Shown: positions 1 to 9,058, counted from the first letter of the stretch. The stretch is 64,000 nucleotides of DNA from Methanolobus profundi (GCF_900114835.1 NZ_FOUJ01000001.1:868001-932000); one strand, 5' to 3'. Numbers and translations are program-made. Notes: generated from the sequence alone by a model not told the origin.

Positions 1-1
1 T

Positions 2-130
2 ACTCCTGCTGAGACCGATGCTATGTATGCAAAGGCCAGAGGCGAAAAATACGTTCGCCAATACCTATACAGGGCACGTAAGAAATATGCAGATTTTGAA
101 GAGCTGTTCGGGATCCACATAAATATATGA
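2..130 (+). CDS. C-terminal fragment of an unidentified protein
   Basis: An open frame enters from the left edge and runs 42 codons to TGA at 128-130. The visible tail is basic and aromatic (for example KYVRQYLYRARKKY) and ends in GIHINI. I do not recognise the family, and the start lies outside the window. Codon use looks like real coding DNA compared with the AT-rich stretch that follows, and no other frame is open here. It is the last gene before the 3.9-kb gene-free region. Confidence 0.5.
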   Translation, partial: TPAETDAMYAKARGEKYVRQYLYRARKKYADFEELFGIHINI

Positions 131-575
131 TCGGATCATGCTCAAGTATATGCATACTAAAGCTATGAGAGTTAGGAATACGTGCGAAAATAATATAGAC
201 AGTATTACTTTGAGTATTAGTGCATAGAGTGAGCATCTGCACAGTTTGTTAAAAACATAGAAGTAGTATTTAAATAACGATGTTTTTATAATATATTTTT
301 TGATTTGAATATGCTAGGGTATTCAAATACAAAATATGCAAATAATACTTGCATAATTTGTTTTACAATAACGTATAATTAATAAACTATTACATAAGTT
401 TATTGTATAAGTCGTAGTGTTTGACGATCTTTCCACATATTATGTGCAACTGTGCATATTATATCAATATCCTGGTAACTACCAAATGCTATTTACTGCA
501 ATAGCCATATCATATATCGTATACCTGTACATATTAGCTACAGATAATGGTTTTGTAGGAAACAAGAACAACATA

Positions 576-584
576 TTTATATAC
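576..584 (+). promoter_or_regulatory. TATA box upstream of the first C-rich hairpin
   Basis: TTTATATAC resembles an archaeal TATA box. Transcription would start near 605, about 26 nt before the hairpin at 631-717. Similar boxes are seen at 1008-1016 (TTATAAATA, before the 1079 hairpin) and 1531-1539 (TATATATAG, before the 1613 hairpin). That spacing is the main sequence argument that these hairpins are transcribed. AT-rich DNA makes chance TATA matches common. Confidence 0.35.
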
Positions 585-630
585 TAACGTTTGCATCTTC
601 AGATTTGAAGGGACATTACAATTCTAGCAT

Positions 631-717
631 CCTGATAGGTGCAAGTACCACCACCCAAACATCAAACAATATCATATTTGTACCACCAACCCCCGTTCCT
701 TCGTTTGCCCTATCAGG
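631..717 (+). ncRNA. Candidate small RNA: hairpin with C-rich loop (element 1)
   Basis: Nine-bp perfect arms CCTGATAGG (631-639) and CCTATCAGG (709-717) enclose a 69-nt loop with two C-rich tracts, TACCACCACCC and TACCACCAACCCCC. A second small hairpin CAATGTT-GCGT-AACATTG follows at about 751-768. A near copy of that GTTGCGTAACATTG motif recurs at about 1390-1405. C-rich loops able to pair with Shine-Dalgarno sequences are a known sRNA strategy; that role here is inferred. Strand is inferred from the TATA box. Confidence 0.4.
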
Positions 718-1078
718 AACCCACATTTATTGATGAGTGACAATGTTGCGTAACATTGTTTCCTGTTCTTCTATATATTTTAAGAACAGAATAAACTGTG
801 TACAATTCGAAAAGAGGAATATCGGGGTTAGTACACAGGCGTCGAAGACAATAACATCGGCGTCTTCCTCCTTATAATACACCATCATAAGGATATTGAT
901 ATCTTATGGAAAGCTTGCATAATTATCTTCTGCAGCTGAAAATAGTGGTTGAAAGAATTATATCATTAAATTAAGTTATATTATTGAATATAAAATAAGT
1001 ACTGAACTTATAAATAGAATAATATAAAAACTAAATGTAGAATATAGTGTGGGATAATATGCTATATCACATATTAGT

Positions 1079-1129
1079 TGCCTATAGGGTCCTTCAGGAT
1101 CCCTAACCTAACATGTACCCTTATAGGCA
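1079..1129 (+). ncRNA. Candidate small RNA: hairpin with C-rich loop (element 2)
   Basis: Arms TGCCTATAGGG (1079-1089) and CCCTTATAGGCA (1118-1129) pair over 11 bp with one bulged T. The loop contains CCCTAACCTAACA. A possible TATA box lies at 1008-1016. It belongs to the same series as the neighbouring C-rich hairpins, although the arm sequences differ between members. Confidence 0.38.
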
Positions 1130-1285
1130 GCATTTTATACTTACGGCAGTGCTCGCTGCAACAATTCCTCCTTCTCTTAAAGTGTGTTGCACTACGGGCC
1201 TGTCCAAAAAGTAATTTATCATAAACAGTGTTAATTTTGAGAATCAAATAATATGGATATATATAATATAGAAATAATTAATAGT

Positions 1286-1362
1286 GTGTGTTACTACATA
1301 TATAATAGTAACACACCCTATCCAAACCCACACAAGAACACCAACCTAGCAGTGGTGTTCTT
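1286..1362 (+). ncRNA. Candidate small RNA: tandem hairpins with C-rich linker (element 3)
   Basis: Two perfect hairpins in tandem: GTGTGTTACT (1286-1295) with AGTAACACAC (1307-1316), then AAGAACACC (1334-1342) with GGTGTTCTT (1354-1362). The linker is C-rich (CCTATCCAAACCC) and the second loop holds AACCTAG. A pyrimidine-rich stretch follows. Confidence 0.38.
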
Positions 1363-1519
1363 CCTCACTGTTACTTTCTAGCATATAACGTATAAGAGTT
1401 GCGTAACATTGCTTCCTATTGTATTATATAGAATTGCTTCTCAGGCATTAGAGCTCAATGGGTAGTTTCACTTACATTTACAATATCATATTATCTTTGG
1501 TACTGCTGGAATAAAATGC

Positions 1520-1574
1520 CGGTGTTAAATTATATATAGGTTCAACAACAGTGTAAGGCTGCTTGTTAACACCG
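1520..1574. repeat. Nine-bp inverted repeat in the hairpin cluster
   Basis: CGGTGTTAA (1520-1528) and TTAACACCG (1566-1574) are perfect reverse complements around an AT-rich centre with a TATA-like stretch (1531-1539). It could be an operator pair around the promoter of the next hairpin, or another RNA stem. Confidence 0.35.
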
Positions 1575-1612
1575 TTAACTTGCACATAAAATTGGATAGA
1601 GATGGTACATAA

Positions 1613-1662
1613 AACCTGACAAGGCACCACACCAACCAACCTAACATGTTCCTTGTCAGGTT
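1613..1662 (+). ncRNA. Candidate small RNA: hairpin with C-rich loop (element 4)
   Basis: Twelve-bp perfect arms AACCTGACAAGG (1613-1624) and CCTTGTCAGGTT (1651-1662) enclose a 26-nt loop that is almost purely A and C (ACCACACCAACCAACC). This is the cleanest member of the series. Confidence 0.42.
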
Positions 1663-1664
1663 AC

Positions 1665-1735
1665 TCTGATGGATGATCAAACTTTAATATATGAGTCCCT
1701 ATTACAATGGTAATACCACCAACCAGCTCATCAGA
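1665..1735 (+). ncRNA. Candidate small RNA: nested hairpin with C-rich segment (element 5)
   Basis: TCTGATG (1665-1671) pairs with CATCAGA (1729-1735), and ATGAG (1691-1695) can alternatively pair with CTCAT (1727-1731). The segment TAATACCACCAA (1711-1722) is an exact 12-nt reverse complement of 14184-14195, just upstream of the membrane-protein gene near 14.2 kb. Confidence 0.38.
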
Positions 1736-1928
1736 ATCCCGTTTTCACAACTATTCTGCTTTATCCTGCATCTTTATAGCTATCAGTGGCATAACTAACC
1801 AGGGAACAAAATAAAAGATAGGTAAATAGCAAATCCGATCTCTTATTTAATGTAAGTTACATTACTAACAATAGATAAGTAACTAAGTTTCATAGATCTG
1901 ATCTAGGAAGAAGTAGATAATACTATCT

Positions 1929-1964
1929 TATACACCTCTGATCCGTACCACCCAGAGGTGCATA
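1929..1964 (+). ncRNA. Candidate small RNA: hairpin with C-rich loop (element 6)
   Basis: TATACACCTCTG (1929-1940) pairs with CAGAGGTGCATA (1953-1964) over 12 positions with one wobble. The 12-nt loop contains GTACCACC. Confidence 0.38.
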
Positions 1965-2101
1965 AATGGTGCCAGGTCGGCTTTAATAGGCACTACATAC
2001 AAAGGAACCATTATCTATGGTAAATTGCTGTGTGCATAGATAATTATGGTAACTAAAGTGCAGAATTTACATAGATCGAGTGGGGGTAAAGATGAGCCGG
2101 G

Positions 2102-2158
2102 TGCTGATAAGGATATCACCTCGTACCACCATGAATATTCTTATCAGGCAACTTTTTT
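2102..2158 (+). ncRNA. Candidate small RNA with terminator-like end (element 7)
   Basis: TGCTGATAAGGATAT (2102-2116) pairs with ATATTCTTATCAGGCA (2135-2150) with two small irregularities. The loop contains CGTACCACC, and a run of six T follows (2153-2158). The T run fixes the likely strand as plus. Confidence 0.42.
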
Positions 2159-2450
2159 ATATCCTCTGAAGATGTGTTAACTTACTTTTTTAATTAAGGC
2201 ACAGGCATAACTCAAACCACGCCAAAAAACACAACAATCAGTCTATGAAAAAATAGACAATAATTGGCGTTCACATAAAATACCGGAATGTGTGTTGGGA
2301 AAGGAAACATGCCATAAGGAAGACAGAAACGCGATTTAAGACATGTTCATCTGTAAAGGACATGAGAGTAACTCCCGGAATGCAGGTATCCAATTAGAAA
2401 CTAGTCTATTGATATAATAGTAGTTCAATAGTATAATTGGCACTATTTTT

Positions 2451-2509
2451 AGTACCACCACCCCCCAAACCCCCAATGAACACCGATTTGCATTGTCGGT
2501 GTTCTTTTC
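2451..2509 (+). ncRNA. Candidate small RNA with terminator-like end (element 8)
   Basis: A C-rich tract with ACCACCACCCCCC and CCCCC (2451-2476) is followed by a perfect 9-bp hairpin GAACACCGA (2478-2486) / TCGGTGTTC (2496-2504) and TTTTCT. Upstream, CTATTGA and TCAATAG form another perfect repeat (about 2405-2430). Confidence 0.4.
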
Positions 2510-3270
2510 TATTACTTTACAGCAACGTTTTTGGTCACCTGTCAGAACTTTAGTTTACTTGAGATCAGGACAATGCAGGAACTTGAAACAGTGATCTTAT
2601 CTAAAGGACTGGTTGTGAACACAGCCATAAATTCATCTGTTTGGTATAACTTGGGAAGTGTTGAAAGGCAGGTAAAAAGCTGTGAAAACTTCAAAGTCTC
2701 GTCAAAATGTTAAACTGTAACTATAATCTATTACAAAATGGCCCTTTTTAGCATATACTTTAGTATACAATGTTGTGTAACAATATTTAGTTACATATAT
2801 TTATTTGATAGTGATAAAAGTAAGATATTATTAATGTATATTTATAAAGATATACTTAATTAATCAGTTAATTTCGTATCATTGCGAACAAAACCCTCGT
2901 TTTTTCCGATTTAGTGAACAAATGCAACAAGATGTAATTAATACATACCATTTGATAACTGAAGGTAATAGAGTCCTATTTCTTTTAGAAGTCATAACAT
3001 TCTCCAATATATATTATTAGGCTATTTTTATATAATAGTTTTCAGCTTGTTTAGTATAGTAGTGCAGTGCTGAAAAAGCCAAACTAAAACTAACGCCAAT
3101 AATTTTTGAAGTGCCTGTTTTTTAGCATACTTTACAATATAGTTTAGATGATTATGAGAGGACATTCTAAAAATTATAATCTGCTGTTCAGGACATTAAA
3201 GCCAAAATCCATCAAAAATCCATATTCTTATAGTCTATGTGTATGAGATTGTGAATTCTCTAAAAATGCC

Positions 3271-3345
3271 AAAAAGGGTATGTTTTTCTGAAAACACTTA
3301 TTCCATAGTATGTAGGAATATGAGAATCCTGACTTGCCACCCCAA
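3271..3345. repeat. Left arm of a 75-bp inverted repeat flanking two genes
   Basis: This stretch (starting AAAAAGGGTATGTTTTTCTG and ending TTGCCACCCCAAC) is matched in reverse complement by 6100-6176 at roughly 87 percent identity by hand alignment, with about ten substitutions. The pair brackets the MFS gene and the convergent membrane-protein gene. Weaker similarity seems to extend a little beyond the outer ends. It may be the ends of an old mobile unit or two copies of a small RNA gene. Confidence 0.6.
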
Positions 3346-3968
3346 CATGATCTGCATGAAAATAGTACAAATAATCATACCATATAATCAAACACCTTTA
3401 TTCTTATGGTCTATGTAATAAATATATTGCATATTTGTTGGTGATAAACAAGAATACTAGACAACTAGAGTCTTGTCTAACTGGCAAGTAATCAGAGATT
3501 AGACAGAACAACAAACTGTCGCATAAAATGTACAAGGTAGTGCAGAAATTCAGTCACCTAAATTTATTTAAGTTATTATTAAATAATATGCATGAGTTTT
3601 GCATAATTTATTTTGATTAAATCTTAATTTCCATGCAATGTCTTATTTTTATTCATATATTTTTATTATATATTAGTTGGTGTACTTAGTCTATACTCGC
3701 AGAGCCATAAAATATAATATAAAAATATCATAATAAAAACATTACTTTCAAAAAACATTTGTTTATTTAAAACTAAATTTATCATCCAGCTAAAATTATA
3801 TTTACATATTGTTTAACATATATACCGTAGCATCGACTTTTATACTCATACACAGGTCATGACTCAACCAGTCAGAACATATATACTAAAGTATATAATA
3901 CAAATTCCAACCAGTATCAGTAATCGAACATAGGACATATTGTACCTATATACAAGTTCCTAAACCTA

Positions 3969-3989
3969 AATATGCCATAATGGCATATT
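3969..3989. promoter_or_regulatory. Operator-like palindrome upstream of the MFS gene
   Basis: AATATGCCA and TGGCATATT are perfect 9-bp arms separated by TAA, ending 23 bp before the MFS start codon. The position suits a repressor site over the transcription start. No regulator gene is adjacent. Confidence 0.45.
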
Positions 3990-4012
3990 GATGTATCTAT
4001 GCAGGTGAGCTC

Positions 4013-5134
4013 ATGAAAAAAGAACGGCTTTTGATATATTCCACGGTCTTTCTCATCATGGGATTATCCAATTCTGTAATCCCGGTGCTTCCTGAGATCG
4101 CTGCAGGTAGCCTTGTGTCATCAGGAACCATCTCATATACATTACTCTTTTCGGGATACTTCATAGGAGCTTTACTAACCATGATCCCATTTGGTTTCAT
4201 GGCAGATATCTATGATAATGTGAAGATCATGATCTTTTCCATCACACTAACTCTCTTTGCGGGAATTGTGCTGATACTAAGCGAAAACATATATCTGCTC
4301 ATTGGTGCCAGGCTACTGGAAGGTATCGCTTGCGGTGCATTCTTCCCTCCGGCATATTCACTGCTTGCCGGTTTTACTGAAAAGAACAGATACATTGGAG
4401 AGTTCAATTTCCTTCTTAACGCAGGTCTTGCTGTTGGTGTTCTTTCATCAGGCTTCCTGGCTGCATGGTCAATTAGAGGAGCAATTATCCTCTTCACCGG
4501 CCTGTCTATAATAATACTGCTTCTCGGCACCTCAGTTGTGTTTACAGGAAAAAGGCCTGGAAAGATACAAGTTAAGAACATATCACCATCCATTGAAGCC
4601 AAAAATGTGATCAGTAAACTGTTCGACCTCAAATTTATCCGTATCTGGATAACCGCATTCCTTATTTTTGGTATCACCGGAGTAATGCTTGCATTCTATC
4701 CGGAATACAGCAAGGACCTGCTTAGCAAACCTGAACTAGGCGTGGCTATTGCCATCCTTTATGCCAGCTCCATGATAACAAATATCGTTGTTGGAAGAAT
4801 GAACCTGGGTTTCAGAAAGATGATATTCTCAGGCATCCTGCTGGCAGCAGCAGGTGTAGTTATCTCCCTAAAGGCTCCATTCATAGGTTTTGCACTACTT
4901 GGCATCGGCTCTGGAACAGGAATGATCGGCCTCCCTGTAGCTGTTTCACACATGCCTGTTGAAAGAGGCCTTGCTATGGGAATCTTCAATACATATACCT
5001 ATGCAGGACTCGCATTCATGCCAATTATAGCAGGAATGTTCGTTGGCATGGGCTACCAGACAGTGTTTATTTTGAGTGCTGCTTTTATGGTGCTGTCCCT
5101 TTTCCTGAAGGATGGAGTGGAAAGTGGGGAGTGA
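4013..5134 (+). CDS. MFS transporter
   Basis: A 373-residue integral membrane protein with about 11-12 hydrophobic segments, opening directly into a first helix (STVFLIMGLSNSVIPVLP). The loop after the second helix, PFGFMADIYDNVK, sits where the major facilitator superfamily signature (GxxxDxxxxR/K) is found, and GARLLEGIACGAFFPPAYSLL matches the usual helix 4 motif. It would be a proton- or cation-coupled carrier in the cytoplasmic membrane; the substrate cannot be told. The ATG follows GGTGA at the usual distance. It is monocistronic, convergent with the next gene, and has a palindrome just upstream. Confidence 0.85.
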   Translation: MKKERLLIYSTVFLIMGLSNSVIPVLPEIAAGSLVSSGTISYTLLFSGYFIGALLTMIPFGFMADIYDNVKIMIFSITLTLFAGIVLILSENIYLLIGARLLEGIACGAFFPPAYSLLAGFTEKNRYIGEFNFLLNAGLAVGVLSSGFLAAWSIRGAIILFTGLSIIILLLGTSVVFTGKRPGKIQVKNISPSIEAKNVISKLFDLKFIRIWITAFLIFGITGVMLAFYPEYSKDLLSKPELGVAIAILYASSMITNIVVGRMNLGFRKMIFSGILLAAAGVVISLKAPFIGFALLGIGSGTGMIGLPVAVSHMPVERGLAMGIFNTYTYAGLAFMPIIAGMFVGMGYQTVFILSAAFMVLSLFLKDGVESGE

Positions 5135-5271
5135 AAGCTTCAGAGAAGGAAATTCTCTCAGGTGGTGCTGAGGAGCATCTTTTTGCGAGGGCGTAAGACA
5201 CCCCACAGCCCATAATTTACTATTTATCTTTAAATTAAGGTTTGATTTGCGGGGTGAAAGTATTATTTTGA

Positions 5272-5937
5272 TTATGGAACTTCAGGGCCAAGTATCAATC
5301 CATAAATAAAAAACACGCATAAAACCAATGAACCTACTGTTAACATTATTGGATAGGCATATGTGTTAATTGTGACTTTTTCCCTATCATGGTATAGGCA
5401 AATAGATATCAATGCAGCAAAATCGATTAATGCTGAAATATATAGAACCCAGTTTTTAATCTCAAATTTAGTCCCAGGATTAGAAATACTATAAAAATAC
5501 ATAAATGAAATAAATGTTAATAATATTGATAACGGCACTAATGGGACATTCTTTTTTATGTATTCATCTTTTTTTAGTATGAATAAAATAATACTAGTTG
5601 AAAGAGCAAAGTAAAACAATAGATAAACACCCATATTTTCTGCGGATGATTGTAGAGTAAAAAGCCCTTCTGGCACTATATAAATGATGAAAATTAATGA
5701 AAAAGAACCACCCATTAGGAAAGAAAATATTGGAGATAAAAAGTTTGAATATAGAAACAATGAAGACACAATAAATACTGCAAAACTATAGCTGAAAATA
5801 ATTCTTGAATTTAAATTTTCAGGAGAGACGAATACAGCTAAAAAAAGACCCATTATGATTAATATTGTTTGTAGAAAGCCTTCAGTGCTTTTTGATTCTG
5901 TTAATTTATCTATTTTATCATGAAGTAATTTTATCAT
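5272..5937 (-). CDS. Hypothetical multi-pass membrane protein
   Basis: About 221 residues with a short basic amphipathic N-terminus (LLHDKIDKLTESKS) followed by six or seven hydrophobic segments. No catalytic motif or known family is recognised. An alternative GTG start lies one codon upstream at 5940. The gene is more AT-rich than its neighbours and lies with the convergent MFS gene between the arms of the 75-bp inverted repeat, so it may be a lineage-specific passenger. Confidence 0.65.
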   Translation of the reverse strand: MIKLLHDKIDKLTESKSTEGFLQTILIIMGLFLAVFVSPENLNSRIIFSYSFAVFIVSSLFLYSNFLSPIFSFLMGGSFSLIFIIYIVPEGLFTLQSSAENMGVYLLFYFALSTSIILFILKKDEYIKKNVPLVPLSILLTFISFMYFYSISNPGTKFEIKNWVLYISALIDFAALISICLYHDREKVTINTYAYPIMLTVGSLVLCVFFIYGLILGPEVP

Positions 5938-5940
5938 CAC

Positions 5941-6722
5941 TCATAAGTATGCAGTTTAATTAGTTAAATTATTTGTTTTAAGGCAAAGTAAATATAACCT
6001 AATATTGGCGCAAACTTATATAATAAAGACATAGCCCATATGTATGGAATACCATTTCTAAAAGCAAAACATACACCAATTTTATTGCTATGGATTTTTG
6101 TTGAGGTGGCAAGTCAATAACCTCATATTCCTGTGTACTATGGAACAAGTATTTTCAGAAAAACATACCCTTTTTTGCACAGCTCCATCACATGTATAAA
6201 CAGAGAATCAAAAATGAGATTTTGTTAGTTTGTATTTTAATATCAAGAATTTGTGCAAGATTTCTTTGATTGAGCTGACATACATACTGAAATAAATATA
6301 AGTGTTGTTGCTTTCCAAGCTTACTTTTAAAAGTATATTGGATAGATTAATTACACTACTTTGCGTTTGCAACCTCTATACTATTCAAACACTAAATAAT
6401 TAAATAAAAATAGCATAATACAATTGCTAACTATTGCAATAAATTATTTTTGACACACGGATTTATTTAAATGTTAAAACTGTAACTAAAATTTATCACA
6501 CATAATTAGACAGTCTAGTATATACTAATTCAATCTTAACGTAACTAAATATAATTACATAAACCCACCCCTTGTCTTAACACACGTAAAAATACCTCGA
6601 AACAAAAGATTGATCTAATAAATAAGATGCATCACCTTCATTTTATAAAAAGTAGATTCAAATAGAAACTTTATTATGCCTGTCATTTGTTTCATGAAGT
6701 GATGACAGCCGGTAAAAACGGA
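5941..6722. other. Gene-free AT-rich stretch
   Basis: No protein gene is seen. It contains the right arm of the long inverted repeat (6100-6176) and a palindrome AGTATATACT near 6516-6525. Similar TATACT..AGTATA palindromes occur near 2752-2770 and 3887-3900. Otherwise it is AT-rich DNA with several possible TATA boxes for the downstream gene. Confidence 0.6.
6100..6176. repeat. Right arm of a 75-bp inverted repeat
   Basis: Reverse complement of 3271-3345 with about ten differences; see the left arm. The matched region ends abruptly on the inner side. Confidence 0.6.
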
Positions 6723-8189
6723 ATGAAGCATAAATATCTTGGCAATGGAAGGTATAACACGTATAAGCATGCTGTTTTTCAGTTATCCATACTATGCTTT
6801 TTGTTCTTTGTCCTGATCTCTGTCTGTAGTGCGAACGAGGTTGCTGAGTTCGACCAGGTGAATACGCCACAGGGTGCTGTTATTCTTATTGTTGATGGAC
6901 TTAGTTCCTGTTATATTTATCCGGAGTATACGCCTTATGCTATTGATGGTAGTGTGCTGGATAAAGCTGAGCCTGAACAGATATTACAGATATTCGACCA
7001 GAGTTGCAGAGTACTGGATATTACGGCTCCACAGACATTCACTGAAGGAGGACATTCGGTCCTGGCAACTGGATATTCCAAAGCAGACGGTGAACTTGTA
7101 GCATCGTCTGGGACAACAGTATACGATGTAGCACATGATAACGGATATCTCACTTTTGCCATCATGGAAAAAGGAGATTCCTCAGGTATGCGTAGCAAGC
7201 AGAATGTAATAGTCCATGATGCTGAGAACTCAATAACAGAACCTGAAATGATCATAGAGACAAACATGCTTTCAGGAGATGGAAAAAGCATATCCCTTGA
7301 AATTGCAGACCTGATGCAGGAGAATTCTATTGAACTGCAGGATCAGCTGGACCAGTATCCTGACGGCTCACAGGAAAAATATGATGCCTATGACATATGG
7401 GCTATTGATACTGCAATTGAACTCATGGACCATATGGAAAGAGAGTATCCGGAACAACACTATATCCTCACCATAAACGTAGGGGCAGTGGACTGTGCAG
7501 GTCACTACAAAAAGAATAGCGGCTACATTGCAACCATTAAAGGCATAGATAATGCAACCATGGACCTGTACGAAACCTGCATTGAAAATGACATGGCATT
7601 CATATTCACAGGCGACCACGGTATGAGTTTCGCAACAGCAGATTCCCGTGGTGGACATCAGGCAGACAAGTACTCCATAATGACCGAATCCCAGAAAGTC
7701 CCCCTGGTTATCGCAGCAAAAGACGTGAACACTGGAACGATAGAAGGACAATTCGGACAGGAAGATATTGCACCTACAATACTTGAGGTCCTTAACCTGC
7801 CCGGAAAACTGAGGGCTGCAGATGGCACAGCGATCCCCGTAAAAGATTATGTCAGCCTGAAAGTCCAGGTCCCGGGAGAAGGTCAGCTTACACTCATTCA
7901 AAATGAGGACATCATTTTTGAAAGCAAGATCAATGATGCAATATCGTTTGTAGGGCTGGAACCTGACATGGACTATAAGCTCAAATATAACCCCATATCA
8001 GATGCTGAGAAAGATATTGAAAAGGTCATAAACATAGGGTCGAGCACCATTATCGAGCTGGTAACTTCTTCGAACCAGTCCACAAGCGATAAATCCTATC
8101 ATAACCCACGTTACATTATAGGAGGAACACTGATAGTCTGTGTTAACCTCGCAGGCCTTGCTTTGATACGCAAAGTATTGAAGGAATAA
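6723..8189 (+). CDS. Membrane-anchored alkaline phosphatase-superfamily hydrolase
   Basis: About 488 residues. An N-terminal hydrophobic segment (VFQLSILCFLFFVLISVCSA) directs export, and a C-terminal helix (IIGGTLIVCVNLAGLALI) anchors the protein, leaving the domain outside the cell. Alkaline-phosphatase-fold metal sites are visible: VILIVDGLSS (first Asp), the nucleophile region GGHSVLATG, NVGAVDCAGH, and FTGDHGMSF followed by RGGH. The family includes phosphatases, phosphodiesterases and phosphoglycerate mutases, so the substrate is open. TTG (6687) and ATG (6702) are alternative starts; I chose the ATG at 6723 because it gives a normal-length signal. The protein phosphatase gene follows after 25 bp, probably in one operon. 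Confidence 0.75.
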   Translation: MKHKYLGNGRYNTYKHAVFQLSILCFLFFVLISVCSANEVAEFDQVNTPQGAVILIVDGLSSCYIYPEYTPYAIDGSVLDKAEPEQILQIFDQSCRVLDITAPQTFTEGGHSVLATGYSKADGELVASSGTTVYDVAHDNGYLTFAIMEKGDSSGMRSKQNVIVHDAENSITEPEMIIETNMLSGDGKSISLEIADLMQENSIELQDQLDQYPDGSQEKYDAYDIWAIDTAIELMDHMEREYPEQHYILTINVGAVDCAGHYKKNSGYIATIKGIDNATMDLYETCIENDMAFIFTGDHGMSFATADSRGGHQADKYSIMTESQKVPLVIAAKDVNTGTIEGQFGQEDIAPTILEVLNLPGKLRAADGTAIPVKDYVSLKVQVPGEGQLTLIQNEDIIFESKINDAISFVGLEPDMDYKLKYNPISDAEKDIEKVINIGSSTIIELVTSSNQSTSDKSYHNPRYIIGGTLIVCVNLAGLALIRKVLKE

Positions 8190-8214
8190 ATATTACTTAA
8201 CAGAATAAGGTCGG

Positions 8215-9021
8215 ATGGCATTGTGCCACAATGACTTACGTACACTTCTCAATGGAGCCTCTGTTATTTTCAAAAAAGAGGGTCCACTCATACACATAAG
8301 CTCAGCTAATGCTATGATAGTTGGAGATATCCACGGCAATATCAAAGCACTTGAATTCATCCTTCGAATGTACCAGGAAATGGAATGCGAAGATGTGATA
8401 TTCCTTGGTGATTACGTAGACAGAGGACCTTATTCTGTTGCCGTTCTGTGCCGGTTGTTCGAATTGAAAATAAGAAACGAACAGAAAACAGTACTTCTGA
8501 AAGGGAACCATGAGACCATGGAAATGAACAGCATATATGGCCTTTATGAAGAAATACAGGACCATGATCTCTTTCTTGCAGTAAACAGGACATTTCAGGA
8601 AATGCCAGTAGCAGCAGTCCTTAATGATACTATATTCTGTGTCCACGGAGGAATACCCGGAGTTGTTGATATTGAGGAGATAAGTAAAGAGAATTCATTC
8701 CCTTACCTCTGGAACGACCCATCCGAACTTCCCGGTATTAACGCATCCGTAAGGGGAATAAGACCAAAATGTTTCGGACCCGATACCTTTGATGAGTTCA
8801 TGGAACACAATGAACTTTCCCTGATGATTCGTGGGCACACCGCACTTGAAAACGGTTACGAATGGTGGTTCCATAGACGATTGCTATCTATATTCTCTAC
8901 GCCGAATTATGCAGGCAGAGATGGCAAGGGTGCATTCGCGGTCGTCAAAGATAATGAGGTATCGGTATTTGTTTTTGGAAAGAACAAGAACAATAGAAAT
9001 GAGAGCTACTGTATTATGTAA
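8215..9021 (+). CDS. PPP-family serine/threonine protein phosphatase
   Basis: A 268-residue metallophosphoesterase of the PP1/PP2A type. All signature motifs are in order: GDIHGN (residues 37-42), GDYVDRG (65-71), GNHE (97-100), HGG followed by the substrate-binding region, RGHT and STPNYAGR. These bind the di-metal centre and phosphate. Archaeal PP1-arch enzymes dephosphorylate serine and threonine in proteins, and this is probably cytoplasmic. The ATG follows AGGTCGG. It lies 25 bp after the exported phosphatase-fold gene, and a hairpin follows at 9059-9103. Confidence 0.88.
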   Translation: MALCHNDLRTLLNGASVIFKKEGPLIHISSANAMIVGDIHGNIKALEFILRMYQEMECEDVIFLGDYVDRGPYSVAVLCRLFELKIRNEQKTVLLKGNHETMEMNSIYGLYEEIQDHDLFLAVNRTFQEMPVAAVLNDTIFCVHGGIPGVVDIEEISKENSFPYLWNDPSELPGINASVRGIRPKCFGPDTFDEFMEHNELSLMIRGHTALENGYEWWFHRRLLSIFSTPNYAGRDGKGAFAVVKDNEVSVFVFGKNKNNRNESYCIM

Positions 9022-9058
9022 AAGCAACCTGAGGATCACTGCTTAAAATGATAAAAGT

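Larger units (their letters stand above)
131..4012. other. 3.9-kb gene-free, AT-rich region with a cluster of hairpins
   Basis: No convincing protein gene is present between the end of the first gene and the MFS gene. The longest open frame (2531-2713, 60 codons) has no ribosome site and no recognisable protein features. The stretch instead carries many perfect or near-perfect inverted repeats. Most enclose or follow C-rich tracts such as TACCACCAACC or CCTAACC in otherwise very AT-rich DNA, and several lie 25-55 nt beyond where a TATA box would start transcription. These are listed separately. The last kilobase (2720-4000) is AT-rich with few hairpins and holds one arm of a long inverted repeat (3271-3345). 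Confidence 0.7.

Noticed and set aside
600-2510. Hairpin cluster as a CRISPR array
   Set aside because: The repeats do not share one sequence, spacing is irregular, and no cas genes are present.
2531-2713. 60-codon open frame in the hairpin region
   Set aside because: Non-ATG start, no ribosome site, no recognisable protein pattern; the surroundings are otherwise without genes. Treated as chance.
131-4012. Gene-free AT-rich region as a replication origin
   Set aside because: No Cdc6/Orc1 gene nearby and no repeated origin-recognition-box motif was seen; the repeats present are hairpins of differing sequence.
4210-4677. 155-codon frame antisense to the MFS gene
   Set aside because: A shadow of the real membrane protein on the other strand.
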